Shown here: in pieces, positions 33,565-33,730 of the stretch
Layout of the letters: each line of letters starts with the position of its first letter
Position numbering within the stretch: position 1 is the first letter of the stretch
DNA from: Cyanocohniella sp. LLY
Lineage (GTDB): Bacteria > Cyanobacteriota > Cyanobacteriia > Cyanobacteriales > Nostocaceae
Direction: 5' to 3'
Assembly: GCA_022241785.1 (NCBI GenBank)
Contig: JAKOMP010000072.1
Location: forward strand, 1-33,730
Length of the DNA: 33,730 nucleotides
Translations under genes and position numbers: made by a program
Notes under the pieces: model-generated
What the model was told of the DNA's origin: nothing
What the model saw: only the letters and a program-made list of their open reading frames with translations
The model's database searches: none

Positions 33565-33730
33565 CTACTCAGGAGTAAAAGATTGACCACCAAGTTGAGT
33601 GTAAATAGTAGTCGGGAACCCAAGCGAAACAAGAATACGGTTCTGTAATGGTGAAAGAGCAGTCAAATGGGCATAAACTTCATTTTTCACCTCAATTAAC
33701 AGCAGCGTAATTTCTTTAAATGCCGCAAGA
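33565..33730 (-). CDS. C-terminal fragment of an unidentified protein (runs off the right edge)
   Basis: An open minus-strand frame enters from the right edge and stops at 33565-33567, giving about 54 residues: LAAFKEITLLLIEVKNEVYA, then HLTALSPLQNRILVSLGFPT and a short polar end. Composition is that of a real protein. I do not recognise the family. Beyond its stop, CTCCCG and CGGGAG (about 33512-33552) could pair as a weak terminator. Confidence 0.5.
   Translation of the reverse strand, partial: LAAFKEITLLLIEVKNEVYAHLTALSPLQNRILVSLGFPTTIYTQLGGQSFTPE

Overview
The window looks like accessory DNA from a filamentous, probably heterocyst-forming cyanobacterium (Nostocales). The evidence is the many HIP1 palindromes (GCGATCGC, e.g. 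near 2650, 4825, 13336, 17580, 21731, 24843, 29274), the AT-rich composition, dispersed 'tacgagacgctccgcgaacg'-type repeats, a PEP-CTERM remnant and closest protein resemblance to Nostoc/Calothrix-type families. No rRNA or tRNA was seen.

Layout. (1) 1-1388, minus strand: the N-terminal part of a tyrosine recombinase and a nucleotidyltransferase. (2) 1.9-21.4 kb: a type III-B (Cmr) CRISPR-Cas locus. It has a P-loop kinase/WYL regulator (minus), a 3-repeat mini-array, then a plus-strand operon: cas10/cmr2 without an HD domain but with GGDD, cmr3, cmr4, cmr5, a cmr6-cmr1 fusion and a CARF-HEPN ribonuclease. A second WYL-type protein follows. Next come an IS4-family insertion and a dead M48 protease gene. 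The adaptation module is a reverse transcriptase and cas1 split by a -1 frame change on a nine-A run, and a cas2 interrupted by a 99-bp MITE. Last is a 17-repeat array with the same repeat and a related leader. No cas6 is visible. (3) 21.8-25.6 kb: a NYN nuclease-like gene, a small coiled-coil membrane protein and a ubiquitin-like conjugation operon (Ub-like protein, E2-like protein, JAB-E1 fusion). (4) 25.6-31.4 kb: a PEP-CTERM remnant, a bacterial dynamin-like GTPase and three predicted secreted proteins of unknown function. (5) 31.4-33.7 kb: a 1.97-kb ISKra4-like element inserted near the 3' end of the last secreted-protein gene, then the C-terminus of an unidentified minus-strand gene.

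How the parts would work together. Cas10 with an intact GGDD motif beside a CARF-HEPN protein predicts cyclic-oligoadenylate signalling. Cmr4 appears to lack the usual catalytic Asp, so defence may rest on the ancillary RNase. The RT-Cas1 module predicts capture of spacers from RNA. The most striking observation is that about half of the 18 spacers contain inverted repeats able to fold as hairpins, several with perfect 6-9 bp arms and 2-4 nt loops. The two leaders also share a three-copy motif (one inverted, two direct) with identical spacing but different motif sequence. The Ub-like operon resembles prokaryotic ubiquitin-like anti-phage systems. Several mobile elements and frameshifts show that the region is a decaying, actively rearranged defence island.
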